From NCBI RefSeq assembly GCF_000331245.1, contig NZ_ANFZ01000009.1, forward strand, positions 831,181 through 895,180: a stretch of DNA of 64,000 nucleotides. Reading direction: 5' to 3'. This DNA is from Blastomonas sp. AAP53. GTDB taxonomy: Bacteria > Pseudomonadota > Alphaproteobacteria > Sphingomonadales > Sphingomonadaceae. Of the stretch, positions 19,994 through 29,517 are shown piece after piece. Each line of letters starts with the position of its first letter. The first letter of the stretch is position 1. The translations under genes and the position numbers were made by a program. Below the pieces are notes generated by a model. That model made no database searches, was not told the origin of the DNA, and saw only the letters and a list, made by a program, of their open reading frames with translations.

Positions 19994-20015
19994 CCAGATT
20001 CGAATTCGAATCAGG
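19994..20015. promoter_or_regulatory. Long palindrome upstream of the DUF2062 gene
   Basis: GATTCGAATTCGAATC at 19997-20012 is a perfect 16-base palindrome, and the outer CC/GG pairs extend it to 22 bases with one mismatch. It is AT-rich compared with its surroundings. It lies about 100 bases before the DUF2062 start and about 115 bases after the smpB stop. It may be a dimeric repressor site. Confidence 0.45.
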
Positions 20016-20128
20016 CTGACAGCGCGTTAGAGCATTCATGTTAACGCACCAGCGTGATCTGGAGCACGCCCCTGGTACGAAACGACGGGTTTATTCGACG
20101 ATCGGAGCCCGGACGCCGAAATCGCCGC

Positions 20129-20611
20129 CTAGCCCTTGTCGCGCATGATCCGGCCCTGTTCGCGCTTCCATTCGCGGTCCTTGGTCGCTGCGCGCTTGTC
20201 GGGGGCCTTCTTGCCCTTGGCGAGCGCAAGTTCGACCTTGGCGCGGCCACGGCCGTTGAAGAACACGGACAGCGGCACCAGGGTCATCCCCTGACGGTTG
20301 ACCGCACCGTGCAGCTTGGCGATCTCGCGCGCGTGCAGCAGCAGCTTGCGCGGGCGCCGGGGCTCGTGGTTCTCGCGATTGCCGTGGCTGTATTCCGGGA
20401 TGTTAGAGTTGATCAGCCAGACCTGCTCGTCCTTGATCTCGGCATAGCTTTCCGCAATCGTGCCCTCGCCAAAACGCAGCGATTTGACCTCGGTACCCGT
20501 AAGCGCGATGCCGGCTTCGTAGACCGTATCGATGGCATAATCGTAGCGCGCGCGCCGGTTCTCGGCGACGGTCTTTTTCTTGTCGAACGTCTCGGGCTTG
20601 GGCCGCGCCAT
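20129..20611 (-). CDS. smpB: SsrA-binding protein SmpB
   Basis: SmpB binds tmRNA and brings it to stalled ribosomes for trans-translation. The family signature is clear: [30 protein letters not shown] and [20 protein letters not shown]. The basic C-terminal tail ([13 protein letters not shown]) inserts into the empty mRNA channel. The ATG at 20611 overlaps the dapA stop by one base (TGATG), giving 160 residues and probable coupling. The tmRNA gene itself is not in the window. Confidence 0.96.
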   Translation of the reverse strand: MARPKPETFDKKKTVAENRRARYDYAIDTVYEAGIALTGTEVKSLRFGEGTIAESYAEIKDEQVWLINSNIPEYSHGNRENHEPRRPRKLLLHAREIAKLHGAVNRQGMTLVPLSVFFNGRGRAKVELALAKGKKAPDKRAATKDREWKREQGRIMRDKG

Positions 20612-21486
20612 CAAATAAGCCCTGCATGGACAAGCGCAGCGTCGACCGCCTTGCGGCTCTTCTTGTCGGGCGGGGTCATCGGCAGCCGCAGATCGGGGAG
20701 GAAATCGGGGCGGACGCGGTTGAGCGCGTACTTCACCGGGCCCGGCGAGGCATCGGAGAACATCGCCGAATGCAGCGGATAAAGCCTGTCATTGAGCGCC
20801 AGCGCTGCCTTGTAGTCACCCTTGGCCAGAGCCGCCTGAAACTGCGCGCACAAAGCCGGAGCGACATTCGCCGTCACCGAAATGCAGCCGACGCCGCCCA
20901 TCGCGCGGTGGCCGAGAGCCAGTTCATCGTTGCCGGACATCTGGCAGAATTTCTTGCCGCACTGCGCGCGCTGCGCGCTCACGCGCTCGAGGTCGCCGGT
21001 CGCGTCCTTGACGCCGATAATCGTGGGGAAGCGCGACAGCTTGGCCATCGTCTCCACCTTGATGTCGGTAACGGTGCGTGCGGGCACGTTATACAGCAGG
21101 ATAGGCAAGTCGCACGCCTCGGTGAGCGCCTTGAAATGCGCGCGCACGCCGTCCTGGCCGGGTCGGTTGTAATAGGGCGGCACGACCAGGGCGGCGGTGG
21201 CGCCGGCGGCCTTGGCATTGTGCATATGGCCGATCGCGACCTGCGTATCGTTGGAACCGCAGCCGGCAATCACCGGCACGCGCCCGGCGGCCTGCTCGAC
21301 ACAGACGCGCACGACATAATCATGCTCCTCGATCGACATCGTCGCTGCTTCTCCGGTGGTACCGCATGGGACCAGACCGGAACTGCCGTTCTCGATCTGC
21401 CAGTCGATCAACGCACGAAATGCGGACTCGTCAAACGCTCCGTCGCGGAATGGGGTCGCAAGAGCCGGAATTGAGCCGGAAAACAT
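20611..21486 (-). CDS. dapA: 4-hydroxy-tetrahydrodipicolinate synthase
   Basis: DapA condenses pyruvate with aspartate semialdehyde, the first committed step to diaminopimelate and lysine. The Schiff-base lysine is K160 in [10 protein letters not shown], the catalytic tyrosine Y132 in LLYNVPART, and the pyruvate-binding threonines T43/T44 in CGTTGE. At 291 residues it has the normal length. smpB starts on its stop codon. It is divergent from the lytic transglycosylase gene, so both are linked loosely to peptidoglycan. Confidence 0.96.
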   Translation of the reverse strand: MFSGSIPALATPFRDGAFDESAFRALIDWQIENGSSGLVPCGTTGEAATMSIEEHDYVVRVCVEQAAGRVPVIAGCGSNDTQVAIGHMHNAKAAGATAALVVPPYYNRPGQDGVRAHFKALTEACDLPILLYNVPARTVTDIKVETMAKLSRFPTIIGVKDATGDLERVSAQRAQCGKKFCQMSGNDELALGHRAMGGVGCISVTANVAPALCAQFQAALAKGDYKAALALNDRLYPLHSAMFSDASPGPVKYALNRVRPDFLPDLRLPMTPPDKKSRKAVDAALVHAGLI

Positions 21487-21582
21487 CGGGTAGCTCCTTT
21501 ACCTCGCCCGCAAATCAGGCAAGAACGAATGTTTGTAGACACGCTCGCGTGTTCAGCGCCTGATAAGGATCGAAAGCGCATC

Positions 21583-23643
21583 ATGTCCAGCATGGTTTCT
21601 CGAATTGCTATCGCGCGCAGCACTGCCGCTCTCCTCGCCCTGCCGTTGCTCGGCGTCCCTGCCGCCTGCCTGGCCAGCGACCAGGCATCGGATTATACCA
21701 ATGCCAGCGCGCCGATCAGCCGCAGCGGCGATGGCAGCGACTGGGACAGGGCGCGTGCGCAGTTGTTACAATCAATGCCCGCCGATCTGTCGGGTACGAT
21801 CGCCAACTGGCGTTCGCTGACGACGACACCGAACAATTACACGTTCTCCACCTTCGCCAGCTTCCTGATCTCGAACCCCGGCTGGCCCGATGAAGACAAG
21901 CTGCGCCGCAATGCCGAACAGGCGTTGGGCATCAGCCCGTCGTCGCCGCAGGAGGTGGTCTCGTATTTCTCGCGCTTCCCGCCGCTGACCAATGTCGGCC
22001 GCGCGCGCCATGCCGTCGCGCTCGACGCGATGGGCCAGCGCGAAGCAGCGCAGGCCGAGGCGATCAGGGCATGGCGCGCGGGCACGATGATGCCCGAGGA
22101 CAAGATGCAGCTGTTCAGCCGCTTCGGCACCAGCTTTGGCATCGCGGATCACGACGCGCGCATGGATGCACTGCTCTGGGCCAAGGCAACACCCGATGCC
22201 GAAGAACAGTTCGGCTTCGTCTCGCCTGGCCGCCGGGCGGTGTTCGCGGCACGACTGGCGATGCTCAAGGGCCTGCCCGATGCCGACGCACTCGCGGGGT
22301 CTTTGGGTGCAGAGGCCATGCTCGACGCAGGCTATATCGCCCAGCGCGCCAAGCGGATGGTCGATACTGGCAACTGGGGTGCAGCGCGCGCGATGCTCGC
22401 CAGCCGCCCACCGCTGCAATATCGCCCGGTGAATGCCGAAAGCTGGTACGAACTGCTACTGGCGCAGGCACGAGGCGCGAACAACGACAGCCAATATGCG
22501 CTGGCTTTCGACATCGCCTCCAAGATCGATGACGCCTTCCCTGCCGGCCACGACATCTCGGACGAAAGTCTGGGCGTGCGCGATGATTACACCAGCCTTG
22601 CCTGGCTGGCGGGCACTCTAGCGCTTCAGAACCTGGGCCGCCCGCGCGATGCCATCGGCATGTTCGCGCGCTATGGCGGCGGTGCGCGCACCCCGCAGAC
22701 CCGGTCGAAGGGCTTCTATTGGGCGGGCCGCGCGGCAGCGATCGCGGGCGATGCTGGCGAAGCAAATCGCTATTTCGAAATGGCGGCAGCCTATCCTGAT
22801 CATTATTACGGCCAGCTGGCGACCGAACGGCTGGGCCGCGAAATACCACCCTTTGCCGAGGCTCCGCGCGTGCAGGTCAGCGCCGTCGATCGCGGGCGGT
22901 TCAACGCCAGCACGCTGGTACAGGCAGCACAGGTGATTTCGCGCAGCGGTGACTGGCCGACGCAGCGGCGCTTCTTCGGAGCGGTGGCCGCCTCCGCCAG
23001 GACGCCGCAAGAGCATGTGATGGCCGCCGAACTCGCACGGCAGATCGGCCGGCGTGACCTTGCCGTCATCGTCGGCCAGTCGGCGCGCACCAATGGCGTC
23101 GATGATCTGCAATCGCTCGCCTTCCCGCAGATGCCGGTGCCACCGGGTTTCCAGAACAACTGGACGATGATCCACGCGATCACCCGGCAGGAAAGCCAGT
23201 ATGCGCAGAACGCCGTCAGCCATGCGGGTGCGCGCGGCCTGATGCAGCTGATGCCGGGCACGGCGCGCGAACAGGCGGGCAAGATGGGGCTGAGCTATTC
23301 GATCGGCGCCCTGACCGACGATACGCAGTACAACATCCAGCTGGGTGCGGGCTATTTCAGTCGCATGATGGACTATTTCGGCGGCAGCTATCCGCTCGCG
23401 GTAGCAGCATACAACGCCGGTCCCGGCAACGTGAACAAATGGCTGCGCGCCAATGGCGACCCGCGCATGGGCGGCATCGACATCGTCGAATGGGTCGAGA
23501 AGATTCCGATCTTCGAGACCAAGAACTATGTCCAGCGCGTGCTCGAAAACGCCGTGGTCTATGACGTGATGCACCCGGAGCGCGCCAACATGCGCGGTGC
23601 CAACAAGCTGAGCCGCTATCTGGGCAAGAACACGCCGGGCTGA
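21583..23643 (+). CDS. Soluble lytic murein transglycosylase
   Basis: The 686-residue protein starts with a signal peptide (ARSTAALLALPLLG ending near CLAS). A long alpha-helical superhelix of repeat-like helices follows. The C-terminal SLT domain spans roughly residues 520-640. The catalytic glutamate is E537 in TRQESQY, followed by GARGLMQLMPGTA and AVAAYNAGPGNVNKW. It cuts glycan strands in the periplasm to form 1,6-anhydro ends. The ATG at 21583 gives the signal peptide; the upstream in-frame start adds an unlikely polar extension. Confidence 0.93.
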   Translation: MSSMVSRIAIARSTAALLALPLLGVPAACLASDQASDYTNASAPISRSGDGSDWDRARAQLLQSMPADLSGTIANWRSLTTTPNNYTFSTFASFLISNPGWPDEDKLRRNAEQALGISPSSPQEVVSYFSRFPPLTNVGRARHAVALDAMGQREAAQAEAIRAWRAGTMMPEDKMQLFSRFGTSFGIADHDARMDALLWAKATPDAEEQFGFVSPGRRAVFAARLAMLKGLPDADALAGSLGAEAMLDAGYIAQRAKRMVDTGNWGAARAMLASRPPLQYRPVNAESWYELLLAQARGANNDSQYALAFDIASKIDDAFPAGHDISDESLGVRDDYTSLAWLAGTLALQNLGRPRDAIGMFARYGGGARTPQTRSKGFYWAGRAAAIAGDAGEANRYFEMAAAYPDHYYGQLATERLGREIPPFAEAPRVQVSAVDRGRFNASTLVQAAQVISRSGDWPTQRRFFGAVAASARTPQEHVMAAELARQIGRRDLAVIVGQSARTNGVDDLQSLAFPQMPVPPGFQNNWTMIHAITRQESQYAQNAVSHAGARGLMQLMPGTAREQAGKMGLSYSIGALTDDTQYNIQLGAGYFSRMMDYFGGSYPLAVAAYNAGPGNVNKWLRANGDPRMGGIDIVEWVEKIPIFETKNYVQRVLENAVVYDVMHPERANMRGANKLSRYLGKNTPG

Positions 23644-23679
23644 TGTAAACCACGAAAATTGACGCTATGGGCTGTGCGC

Positions 23680-24159
23680 ATGGACCGTCCGAACCACATC
23701 ACCCCGCAAGGCTATGCCGCACTCAAGGCGCGCTACGACCATCTGCTCGGCACAGAACGCCCCGCGATCGTCGAGATCGTCAGCTGGGCGGCGGGCAATG
23801 GCGACCGCAGCGAGAACGGCGATTACCTGTACGGCCGCAAGCGGATGCGCGAGATCGACCGCGAACTGAACCGGCTGGCGCGCAAGATGAAGGCGGCGCG
23901 GGTGATCGATCCTGCCGCACAGACCGACCGGAGCAAGGTCTGGTTCGGGGCCGAGGTCGAGATCGCCGATGAAGACGACAACCGCCGCACCCTCATCCTC
24001 GTCGGCGATGACGAGCAGGATGCAGGCGCGGGCCGGATCGGCTGGAACTCCCCCCTCGCCCGCGCGCTGCGCGGTGCCAGCATCAGCGACCTGCGCACGG
24101 TGACATTGCCGGGCGGAACCAAGGAATGGGAAGTGACGGCGATCACCTATCCCGGTTGA
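23680..24159 (+). CDS. greB: Transcription elongation factor GreB
   Basis: GreB enters the RNA polymerase secondary channel and stimulates cleavage of backtracked RNA. The N-terminal coiled coil has the tip motif NGDRSENGDYLYGRKRMREIDREL with the acidic residues needed for cleavage. The C-terminal FKBP-like domain contains VWFGAEVEI and SPLARALRG. At 159 residues starting at MDRPNHIT it has the usual length. It follows the transglycosylase by 36 bases. Confidence 0.93.
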   Translation: MDRPNHITPQGYAALKARYDHLLGTERPAIVEIVSWAAGNGDRSENGDYLYGRKRMREIDRELNRLARKMKAARVIDPAAQTDRSKVWFGAEVEIADEDDNRRTLILVGDDEQDAGAGRIGWNSPLARALRGASISDLRTVTLPGGTKEWEVTAITYPG

Positions 24160-24163
24160 GCGG

Positions 24164-25597
24164 CTACTGGCCCCGGATCAGCAGATTGCGGATCTCGGTC
24201 ATGTCTTCCATCGCAAAGCGGATGCCTTCGCGGCCAAGGCCCGAATCCTTCACCCCGCCATAAGGCATGTTGTCGATACGAAAGCTGGGGACGTCGTTGA
24301 TGACGACACCACCGACATCGAGATAATCCCAGCAATCGAACATCTTGAACAGGTCGCGGGTGAACACGCCCGCCTGCAGGCCGAACTTGCTGTTGTTGAC
24401 CTCGGCCATCGCGTCGCCGAAATCGGTGAACTTGGACAGCACCGCGACCGGGCCGAAGGCCTCTTCGGTGACGATCTTGGCCTCGTGCGGCACGTTCTCC
24501 AGCAAGGTCGCCTCGAGCATCGCGCCATCGCGCTTGCCGCCGCACAGCAATGTGCCGCCCAGCGACACGGCTTCCTGCACCCAGCCATCCAGGCGGCTCG
24601 CCTCTTTCTCATGGATCATCGGACCGATGAAGGTGTCGCGGTCCTTGGGGTCGCCCGAAACCAGCGTCCTGGCCTTGGCGACGAGCATGTCGCGGAAGGT
24701 GTCGTAGACATCGGCATGGATCAGGATGCGCTGCACCCCGATGCAGCTCTGGCCCGACTGGTAGAACGCACCGAAGATCACGCGTTCCATCGCGTCCTGC
24801 AGGTTGGCGTCTGCATCGATGATCACCGCAGCATTGCCGCCCAGCTCGAGCACGACCTTCTTCTTGCCGCAGCGCGCCTTCAGGTCCCAGCCCACATCGG
24901 GCGAGCCGGTGAACGACAGCAGCTTGAGCCGGTCATCAGTGGTAAACAGGTCCGCGCCATCACGGCTGGCGGGCAGGATCGAGAACGCGCCCTTGGGCAG
25001 GTTCGTCTCGGCGAGCACCTCGCCCATGATGATCGCACCCAGCGGCGTACGGCTGGCCGGCTTCATCACGAACGGGCAGCCGACGGCAATCGCGGGCGCG
25101 ATCTTGTGCGCGGCCAGGTTCAGCGGGAAGTTGAACGGCGAAATGAACGAGCACGGGCCGATCGGCACGCGCTTCCACATGCCGCGATAGCCCTTGGCGC
25201 GCGGGCTGATGTCCATCGTCTGGACCTCGCCCGTCATCCGCACCGATTCCTCAGCGGCGATGCGAAAGGTGTCGATCAGTCGGCTGACCTCGCCTTCGCT
25301 GTCCTTGATCGGCTTGCCCGCCTCGATGCACAGGGCATAGGCCAGTTCTTCGGACCGCTCCTTGAAGCGGGTGACGCAGTGGTTCAGCACTTCCTGCCGC
25401 TCGTAGCTCGGCATCCGCGCCATCGGCTCTGCCGCCTCGACCGCGCCTGCAATCGCAGCATCGATCGTCGCGGCATCGGCCTGCGCGACGCGAAACGCGA
25501 CCTCGCCGGTGAACTTGTCGGTCACCTCCAGATCGGTGTTCGGCTGCTGCGCCTCGTTGTTCAGGTAAAGCGGATAGACGGATTTGAGGCTGGTCAT
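24164..25597 (-). CDS. NAD(P)-dependent aldehyde dehydrogenase
   Basis: This 477-residue enzyme belongs to the ALDH superfamily. The catalytic cysteine is C285 in SGQSCIGVQR, the general base E251 in ELGGNAAVI, and the oxyanion asparagine N156 in SPFNFPLN. The substrate cannot be assigned; the GQSCIGVQR form resembles phosphorylating-independent glyceraldehyde-3-phosphate or lactaldehyde-type enzymes. ATG at 25597 is chosen because GGAG lies six bases upstream. It follows the acetolactate-synthase-type gene with a near-identical ribosome-binding context, and a repeat pair lies between them. Confidence 0.88.
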   Translation of the reverse strand: MTSLKSVYPLYLNNEAQQPNTDLEVTDKFTGEVAFRVAQADAATIDAAIAGAVEAAEPMARMPSYERQEVLNHCVTRFKERSEELAYALCIEAGKPIKDSEGEVSRLIDTFRIAAEESVRMTGEVQTMDISPRAKGYRGMWKRVPIGPCSFISPFNFPLNLAAHKIAPAIAVGCPFVMKPASRTPLGAIIMGEVLAETNLPKGAFSILPASRDGADLFTTDDRLKLLSFTGSPDVGWDLKARCGKKKVVLELGGNAAVIIDADANLQDAMERVIFGAFYQSGQSCIGVQRILIHADVYDTFRDMLVAKARTLVSGDPKDRDTFIGPMIHEKEASRLDGWVQEAVSLGGTLLCGGKRDGAMLEATLLENVPHEAKIVTEEAFGPVAVLSKFTDFGDAMAEVNNSKFGLQAGVFTRDLFKMFDCWDYLDVGGVVINDVPSFRIDNMPYGGVKDSGLGREGIRFAMEDMTEIRNLLIRGQ

Positions 25598-25610
25598 AAA
25601 CAACTCCATC

Positions 25611-25702
25611 CCCTCCCCTTTAGGGGAGGGGCAAGGGGTGGGGCCGGAACAAGGAGCGGAGCTTCATTCCCCACTCCAACCCCTCCCCTAAAGGGTAGGG
25701 GT
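25611..25702. repeat. Inverted repeat pair (family D)
   Basis: Two copies of a C-rich palindromic unit with the core CCCCTCCCCTTTAGGGGAGG face each other at 25611-25645 and 25670-25702. Each copy forms its own hairpin. The pair fills most of the gap between the aldehyde dehydrogenase and the thiamine-diphosphate enzyme and may reduce or end read-through between them. Confidence 0.65.
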
Positions 25703-25709
25703 TCAGTCA

Positions 25710-27356
25710 TTAAAGCTCTTTCGCCATCTTCTTGATGTCGATGTTCAAGATCTGATCGTTCTCCGAATAATCAACCGGACAATCGATGAGATGCACCCCT
25801 GGCGTGTCGCGCGTGTGCGCGAGCAGTTCCTTCAGGTGCTCGGCGCTCTCGACGCGATAGCCGTTGGCGCCATAAGCCTCGGCGTACTTCACGAAATCGG
25901 GGTTGCCATAGGTCAGCCCGAAGTCCTCGAAGCCCATGTTCGCCTGCTTCCAGCGGATCATGCCATAGCTGTTGTCGTTGAGGATCAGCACGGTCATGTT
26001 GAGCTTGAGGCGAACGGCGGTTTCCATCTCCTGGCTGTTCATCATGAACCCGCCATCGCCGCAGATCGCCAGCACCTTGCGGTCGGGATAGACCATCGAC
26101 GACATCATCGCCGACGGCAGGCCCGCACCCATGGTGGCGAGCGCATTGTCGAGCAGCACGGTGTTGGGGCGATAGGCGCAATAGCCGCGCGCGAACCAGA
26201 TCTTGTAAACGCCATTGTCGAGGCAGATGATGCCATCATCGGGCATCGCGTCGCGGATCTGCTGCACCAAATAGGGCGGGAAGATCGGGAAGCGGGCATC
26301 GCTGGCGAGCGAAGATGTGTGCTCGACCTCGGCCTTGCGGAAGGCCAGCATGTGGTCGAACTTCCACCCGCCATTGGGGACGATATCTTCCTTCATCTGC
26401 CAGACCGCATTGGCGATATCGCCGATCACCTCGATCTCGGGGAAATAGACCGGGTCGACCTCGGCGGTCTTCGACGAGATATGGATCACGGGCGTGCCGC
26501 CCGGATGCATGAAGAACGGCGGCTTTTCGATGACGTCATGGCCAATGTTGACGATCAGGTCGGCCGCTTCCACCGCGCGGTGGACGAAATCGCCAGCCGA
26601 CAGCGCCGCGCAGCCCACGAACTTGGGGTGACGCTCGTCGATCACGCCCTTGCCGAGCTGCGTGGTGAGGAACGGGATGCCGGTCTTCTCGATGAACTGC
26701 AGCAGCATGCGGCTGGTCATCGTGCGGTTGGCCCCTGCCCCGATCACCAGGATCGGCGACTTGGCCTTTTCCAGCGCGGTGACGGCAGCGCGGACCGATT
26801 TCTTGTCCGCATTGGGCCGCCGCGTCTGGCTGGGCTTCAACGGAACCGAATCGGTCTTTTCCTCGGCAATGTCCTCGGGGAACTCGATATGCGTCGCGCC
26901 GGGCTTTTCCTCCTCGGCCAGGCGGAATGCTTCGCGCACGCGGCTGGGGATGTTGTCGGCGCTCGCCAGCTGGTGGGTGAACTTGGTGATCGGCTTCATC
27001 ATGCCGACGACATCGAGGATCTGGAAGCGGCCCTGCTTCGATTTCTTGATCGGCTTTTGCCCCGTCACCATCAGGATCGGCATGCCGCCCAGCTGGGCGT
27101 AAGCGGCAGCGGTGACGAAGTTCGTCGCGCCCGGGCCCAAGGTCGCCATGCACACGCCGGTCTTGCCGGTGTGGCGCCCATAAGTTGCCGCCATGAAGCC
27201 CGCGCCCTGTTCGTGCCGGGTTAGGATCAGCTTGATCTGGGTCGACCGGCTGAGCGAATCGAGCATGTCGAGATTCTCTTCGCCCGGAACGCCGAAGATG
27301 TACTCGACGCCCTCTTCCTCAAGGCACTGGATAAACAGATCGGATGCTTTGGTCAT
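25710..27356 (-). CDS. Acetolactate synthase-type thiamine diphosphate enzyme
   Basis: The 548 residues fit the large-subunit acetolactate synthase family, nearest to the catabolic AlsS kind. The N-terminal TPP domain has FGVPGEENLDMLDSL and the catalytic glutamate E49 in LTRHEQGAGFMA. The C-terminal domain has the GDGGFMMNSQEMETA ... LNDN cofactor motif. No small regulatory subunit gene is beside it, which also suggests a catabolic or other carboligase role. GGGGGAG lies six bases before the ATG at 27356. With the downstream aldehyde dehydrogenase it may make and oxidise a 2-hydroxyketone or aldehyde; that is inference. Confidence 0.85.
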   Translation of the reverse strand: MTKASDLFIQCLEEEGVEYIFGVPGEENLDMLDSLSRSTQIKLILTRHEQGAGFMAATYGRHTGKTGVCMATLGPGATNFVTAAAYAQLGGMPILMVTGQKPIKKSKQGRFQILDVVGMMKPITKFTHQLASADNIPSRVREAFRLAEEEKPGATHIEFPEDIAEEKTDSVPLKPSQTRRPNADKKSVRAAVTALEKAKSPILVIGAGANRTMTSRMLLQFIEKTGIPFLTTQLGKGVIDERHPKFVGCAALSAGDFVHRAVEAADLIVNIGHDVIEKPPFFMHPGGTPVIHISSKTAEVDPVYFPEIEVIGDIANAVWQMKEDIVPNGGWKFDHMLAFRKAEVEHTSSLASDARFPIFPPYLVQQIRDAMPDDGIICLDNGVYKIWFARGYCAYRPNTVLLDNALATMGAGLPSAMMSSMVYPDRKVLAICGDGGFMMNSQEMETAVRLKLNMTVLILNDNSYGMIRWKQANMGFEDFGLTYGNPDFVKYAEAYGANGYRVESAEHLKELLAHTRDTPGVHLIDCPVDYSENDQILNIDIKKMAKEL

Positions 27357-27725
27357 GAAAAACTCCCCCGGAACCGAAAATGGCAAGACGTTGCTATCGT
27401 GCGACCGAAAGGAAGGCCGGGCTGTGCTTGATGCTTGGTATGCCCGGGCGGAAATGCGCTTGGCCAGCATGGCTTCCGCCGCCTGTGCTGGCTGTGACGC
27501 AAGGCATAAACACAATCCAGCGCCGAGTCACCCGCCAAAAGCGCTGATGGCGACGCACTTGCCCGTGCCGCGCCTGGCGTTGAACCGGGGCTGACACCCG
27601 ACTGGGAATGTAGGATTTGGGCCTGTATCCTGCGCGATTAACCAACGATAATTTGGCGACGAGCAAGGGAGCGATAAGATGCCGCATCGATCGCGCCTGT
27701 ATCGTTTGAATGCTGGAGGTTGATC
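27357..27725. other. Intergenic region without a recognised element
   Basis: These 369 bases lie between the divergent TPP-enzyme and muramidase genes and should hold both promoters. Small open frames occur on both strands, but all are Arg-rich and lack start signals. I see no strong palindrome, repeat or riboswitch motif. Confidence 0.5.
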
Positions 27726-28496
27726 ATGATGGACCGTGCCCCCGTTTTCTCTGCCATCAGGATGCTGCGCGGCGGACAGTCCTTCACCAGGGCCGATGTT
27801 GGCGCGATCGATACTCTGCTCGACAGCCTGGGTATTGCGCGAAGCGGCACTGCCGGGCCAGCCGAGGTGAAGATCGGGCTGTCACCATCGGATTTTTCTG
27901 CGGTGGCAGCGAGTCTCGGCTGCACCGCCGCGCAGATCCGCGCGGTTTGGGAAGTCGAAAGCGGCGGCGGCTGGTTCAAGGATGTCCGCGCCGACATTCT
28001 GGCGCTCGACGGGCCTGGCGGATTTCTTGACGGCCCGCATCTGCCCAAGATCCTGTTCGAAGCACATATTTTCGATCGCTATACCGAGGGCAAATACCGC
28101 CCGAGCCACCCGAACCTTTCCAGTGCCCGCTGGGACCGCAAGCTCTATGTCGGCGGCGAGGCCGAATATGTCCGGCTGTGGAAGGCGATGGCGCTCGATC
28201 GCCATGCGGCGCTGTTGTCGGCATCGGTGGGCGGCGCGCAGATCATGGGCTTCAACCACAAGGCAGCCGGGTTCCATACGGTCGAGGCGTTCTGGGACGC
28301 GATGAAACTGTCCGAAGCTGCGCACCTCAGGGCGTTCGCCAGCTTCATCACCGCCAAACGGCTGGTCAGCGCGCTGCGAGCGATCAGCAACGATCCGGAT
28401 GACTGCATCGCCTTTGCGCGGGGCTATAATGGCTCAGGCTATGCGGCGAACAATTACCATGTGAAGATCGCTGACGCGCACGCGCGCCATGCATGA
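27726..28496 (+). CDS. N-acetylmuramidase-family lysin
   Basis: This 256-residue protein matches the N-acetylmuramidase (DUF3380) domain of phage endolysins. An N-terminal region that may bind the cell wall (about residues 15-65) is followed by the catalytic region with WEVESGGGWF (E76/E78 candidates), LFEAHIFDR, SARWDRKLYVGG and GGAQIMGFNHKAAGF. There is no signal peptide. GGAGG precedes the ATG at 27726. No holin, spanin or other phage gene lies nearby, so it is either a domesticated lysin or a prophage relic that stayed intact. Confidence 0.85.
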   Translation: MMDRAPVFSAIRMLRGGQSFTRADVGAIDTLLDSLGIARSGTAGPAEVKIGLSPSDFSAVAASLGCTAAQIRAVWEVESGGGWFKDVRADILALDGPGGFLDGPHLPKILFEAHIFDRYTEGKYRPSHPNLSSARWDRKLYVGGEAEYVRLWKAMALDRHAALLSASVGGAQIMGFNHKAAGFHTVEAFWDAMKLSEAAHLRAFASFITAKRLVSALRAISNDPDDCIAFARGYNGSGYAANNYHVKIADAHARHA

Positions 28497-28508
28497 ACCC
28501 ATTTCGGC

Positions 28509-29453
28509 TCAATAGCCCAGCGCCAGATCGACCTCGTTCACCAAGGCCTCGCCGCGCCCGTAGCGCGCGAGGTTTTCGGCGAACAGCGCCGCCGACCGCT
28601 GGAACATGCGCGTCTGCGCGCGGCCTGAGAGGTGCATCGAAATCTGCACATTGGGCAGGCTCCAAAGCTCGTGATCGGCTGGCAGCGGCTCGGGCGTGGT
28701 CACATCAAGGAACGCGCCGGCGATGCTCTTGGCCTTGAGCGCGGCGATCATCGCGTCCTGGTCGATGCATTCGCCGCGCGCGATATTCACCAGGATCGCC
28801 TCGGGCTTCATCGCTGCAAGTTCATCGGCACCGATCAGTGCATCGGTTTCCCGGGTGGAGGGCGTGGCAATGACGACCCAGTCATAGCCACCGATCTGCG
28901 CGCGCCACTCATCCGCGCCCAATATGCCGTCTTCGGGCCGTGCGGTGCGCGCGACGCCGGTCACCTCGACACCAAAACCCTTGAGCCGCTCGCCGATCGC
29001 AGAGCCGATCGCGCCATAGCCGATGATCAGCGCACGCGTTTCGAACAGCTCGACCGTGCCCGGCGACGCCCAGAGCCAATCGCGCTTGTCCGCAGCACGC
29101 ACGACATCGGCATAGCCCTTGGCCATGCTGAGCATGCCCAGCACCGCATATTCGGCAACGGCCATCGTGTTGACGCCGACGCCATTGGTGACGCGCGTAC
29201 CGCGCGCGATCAGCTGCTCGACGGGGAAATGATCGAGCCCGGCATAGAGCGTCGACACCCATTTCAGCGTCTCGCCCGCCGCAATGACATCGTGCATCGC
29301 CTGCTTGTCGTGCATGTCGACCCAGGCGATGTCCGCATCGACGACCTCGCGCAGCGCCTCTTCGGTCGAACCGATCCAGGCGACATCGATGCCCTGCGGG
29401 ATAGAGTTCTCCAGCAACGGGCGCACCAGCGCGGAAATCACGGCCTTGGTCAT
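28509..29453 (-). CDS. D-isomer-specific 2-hydroxyacid dehydrogenase
   Basis: The 314 residues contain a Rossmann fold with GYGAIGSAIGERLKGFG for NAD(P) binding and the catalytic Arg region NIARGECIDQDAMI. The usual Glu appears in VTTPEPL, and the His at LPNVQISMHLSG is shifted to S-M-H. The substrate is not evident; 2-ketoacid or glyoxylate/hydroxypyruvate-like reduction is likely. TAGGAGAGAGC precedes ATG 29453. It is convergent with the muramidase gene, and a repeat pair lies upstream. Confidence 0.87.
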   Translation of the reverse strand: MTKAVISALVRPLLENSIPQGIDVAWIGSTEEALREVVDADIAWVDMHDKQAMHDVIAAGETLKWVSTLYAGLDHFPVEQLIARGTRVTNGVGVNTMAVAEYAVLGMLSMAKGYADVVRAADKRDWLWASPGTVELFETRALIIGYGAIGSAIGERLKGFGVEVTGVARTARPEDGILGADEWRAQIGGYDWVVIATPSTRETDALIGADELAAMKPEAILVNIARGECIDQDAMIAALKAKSIAGAFLDVTTPEPLPADHELWSLPNVQISMHLSGRAQTRMFQRSAALFAENLARYGRGEALVNEVDLALGY

Positions 29454-29517
29454 GCTCTCTCTCCTAAAAGCCGTCACGCTTTGGTAGCGTGTTCAGCAAC
29501 AGACCCCTTATCCGTCT

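Noticed and set aside
20041..20250. Minus-strand 69-codon frame after smpB
   Set aside because: It overlaps smpB out of frame; only its last residues look protein-like, and no start signal is present.
25598..25709. Possible CRISPR-like short repeats between the enzyme genes
   Set aside because: There are only two inverted copies with no regular spacers; this is a palindromic repeat pair.
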